Below, piece by piece: positions 5,901 through 6,634 of a DNA stretch of 6,634 bases. The stretch is taken from positions 756,277 to 762,910 of the forward strand of contig CP058705.1 in the NCBI GenBank assembly GCA_013414705.1, read 5' to 3'. Positions within the stretch are counted from its first letter, which is position 1. Every line of letters begins with the position of its first letter. A model generated the notes under the pieces. It saw only the letters and a program-made list of their open reading frames with translations, made no database searches and was not told the origin of the DNA. A program made the position numbers and the translations under genes. The stretch comes from Defluviicoccus sp. (GTDB lineage Bacteria > Pseudomonadota > Alphaproteobacteria > Rhodospirillales > Defluviicoccaceae).

Positions 5901-6634
5901 ATGTCGAAAAGGCATGCAAATCCTTATGAATTTTTCCTGGACAAAAATCACGCCAATTACGCAGCATTGACTCCATCCAGCTTTCTGGAGCGGGCGGCGT
6001 TCGTCTATCCCGACCGGATTGCCACGGTACAGGGCAAGGTGCGGCGAACCTGGGCGGACACGTATGCCCGCTGCCGCCGCCTCGCCTCTGCCTTGCAGCG
6101 TCGCGGTATCGGTGCGGGAGATACGGTCTCCGTAATGCTGCCCAATCTCGCCGAGATGTTCGAGTGCCACTTCGGCATCCCGATGTGCGGAGCGGTGCTG
6201 AATACGCTCAACGTTCGACTGGATGCCGAGACCATCGCCTTCATGCTCGAGCATGCCGAAACGAAGGTCCTGATCACGGACCGCGAATTCTCTACGACGA
6301 TTGAGCGGGCTCTCAGCAGGCTGCCGCACAGGCCACTGGTGATCGACGTCGACGACCCGACGTATGAGGGTGGCAGGACGCTTGGCGAGATCAGCTTCGA
6401 GACGTTTCTGGAGGAAGGGGATCCCGACTTCGCATGGGTGCCTCCCGACGATGAGTGGCAAGCGATTTCACTGAACTATACGTCCGGGACCACCGGCAAT
6501 CCAAAAGGCGTCGTCTATCACCACCGTGGGGCCTATCTGAATGCGCTGGGCAACGTCATCTCCTGGCGGATGCCAAGCCATCCAGTCTACCTGTGGACCC
6601 TGCCGATGTTTCATTGCAATGGCTGGTGTTTTCC
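5901..6634 (+). CDS. Acyl-CoA synthetase (AMP-dependent synthetase/ligase), N-terminal 244 residues, 3' truncated by window
   Basis: The enzyme activates a carboxylic acid with ATP to an acyl-adenylate and then to acyl-CoA in the cytoplasm. The frame is open from ATG 5901 to the window end. The N-terminus (NPYEFFLDKNHANYAALTPS, then FLERAAFVYPDRIATVQGK) is characteristic of the soluble proteobacterial subgroup related to medium-chain acyl-CoA ligases and methylmercaptopropionate-CoA ligase DmdB. Conserved stretches follow: TWADTYARCRRLASAL, VSVMLPNLAEMFECHFGIPM and GAVLNTLNVRLD. The ATP/AMP-binding P-loop is YTSGTTGNPKGVVYHHRGAY, starting at residue 193, and the substrate-side TLPMFHCNGWCF is at the edge. 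Family members are about 540 residues, so over half is outside. No frameshift is seen. Acid specificity cannot be read from this part. It may supply acyl-CoA to the divergent acyltransferase, but that is inferred from adjacency. Confidence 0.9.
   Translation, partial: MSKRHANPYEFFLDKNHANYAALTPSSFLERAAFVYPDRIATVQGKVRRTWADTYARCRRLASALQRRGIGAGDTVSVMLPNLAEMFECHFGIPMCGAVLNTLNVRLDAETIAFMLEHAETKVLITDREFSTTIERALSRLPHRPLVIDVDDPTYEGGRTLGEISFETFLEEGDPDFAWVPPDDEWQAISLNYTSGTTGNPKGVVYHHRGAYLNALGNVISWRMPSHPVYLWTLPMFHCNGWCF

Noticed and set aside
1..6634. CRISPR array, tRNA, rRNA, toxin-antitoxin or phage defence genes
   Set aside because: No regularly spaced repeats, cloverleaf, ribosomal RNA stretches or recognisable defence proteins were seen on either strand. 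The repeats present are all IS or MITE ends.

Overview
The window looks like a GC-rich proteobacterial chromosome segment, most likely alphaproteobacterial (Rhodospirillales or Acetobacteraceae type). This is inferred from the GC-rich coding style and from the IS66, IS630, IS481 and IS110 transposase variants and the acyl-CoA synthetase subtype, not from any marker gene. Host genes sit at the two ends, and the middle 3.8 kb is a nested graveyard of insertion sequences.

Layout. 1-345 is the C-terminal receiver domain of a response regulator, probably the tail of a hybrid sensor kinase. 418-442 is a 25-bp orphan end of an IS481-type element. 443-1916 is an IS66-family element whose transposase gene (minus strand) carries four single-base deletions and an amber codon. 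1917-2677 is the 5' two-thirds of an IS630 element (minus strand, one frameshift), cut exactly at the IS66 terminus. 2674-2774 is a 101-bp MITE-like element with IS630-related inverted ends. 2775-3791 is a structurally complete IS481-family element between CTAG repeats, with two single-base deletions in its transposase. 3796-4024 is unassigned and contains a strong 36-bp dyad. 4025-4140 is an inverted 5' fragment of a second IS481 copy, and 4141-4273 is the C-terminal scrap of an IS110 transposase.

The right side holds a divergent lipid or secondary-metabolism pair. On the minus strand (4306-5580) is a condensation/PapA-like acyltransferase gene broken by two apparent deletions. On the plus strand (from 5901) is an intact acyl-CoA synthetase running off the window. 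An AT-rich, promoter-like stretch lies between them. If functional, the synthetase would activate a carboxylic acid to acyl-CoA and the acyltransferase could pass an acyl group to an alcohol or amine. That coupling is inferred from adjacency only.

Two themes stand out. (1) CTAG is the common currency: it terminates the IS630 end, both MITE ends and both IS481 flanks, and it supplies the stop codon of the IS481 transposase. (2) Every coding lesion I could localise, in three IS genes and one host gene, is a small deletion, mostly in homopolymer or short tandem runs. This means either real decay or sequencing undercalls. I see no new defence system or other clearly undescribed pathway. The novel-looking items are the MITE, the CTAG-linked nesting and the 36-bp dyad.
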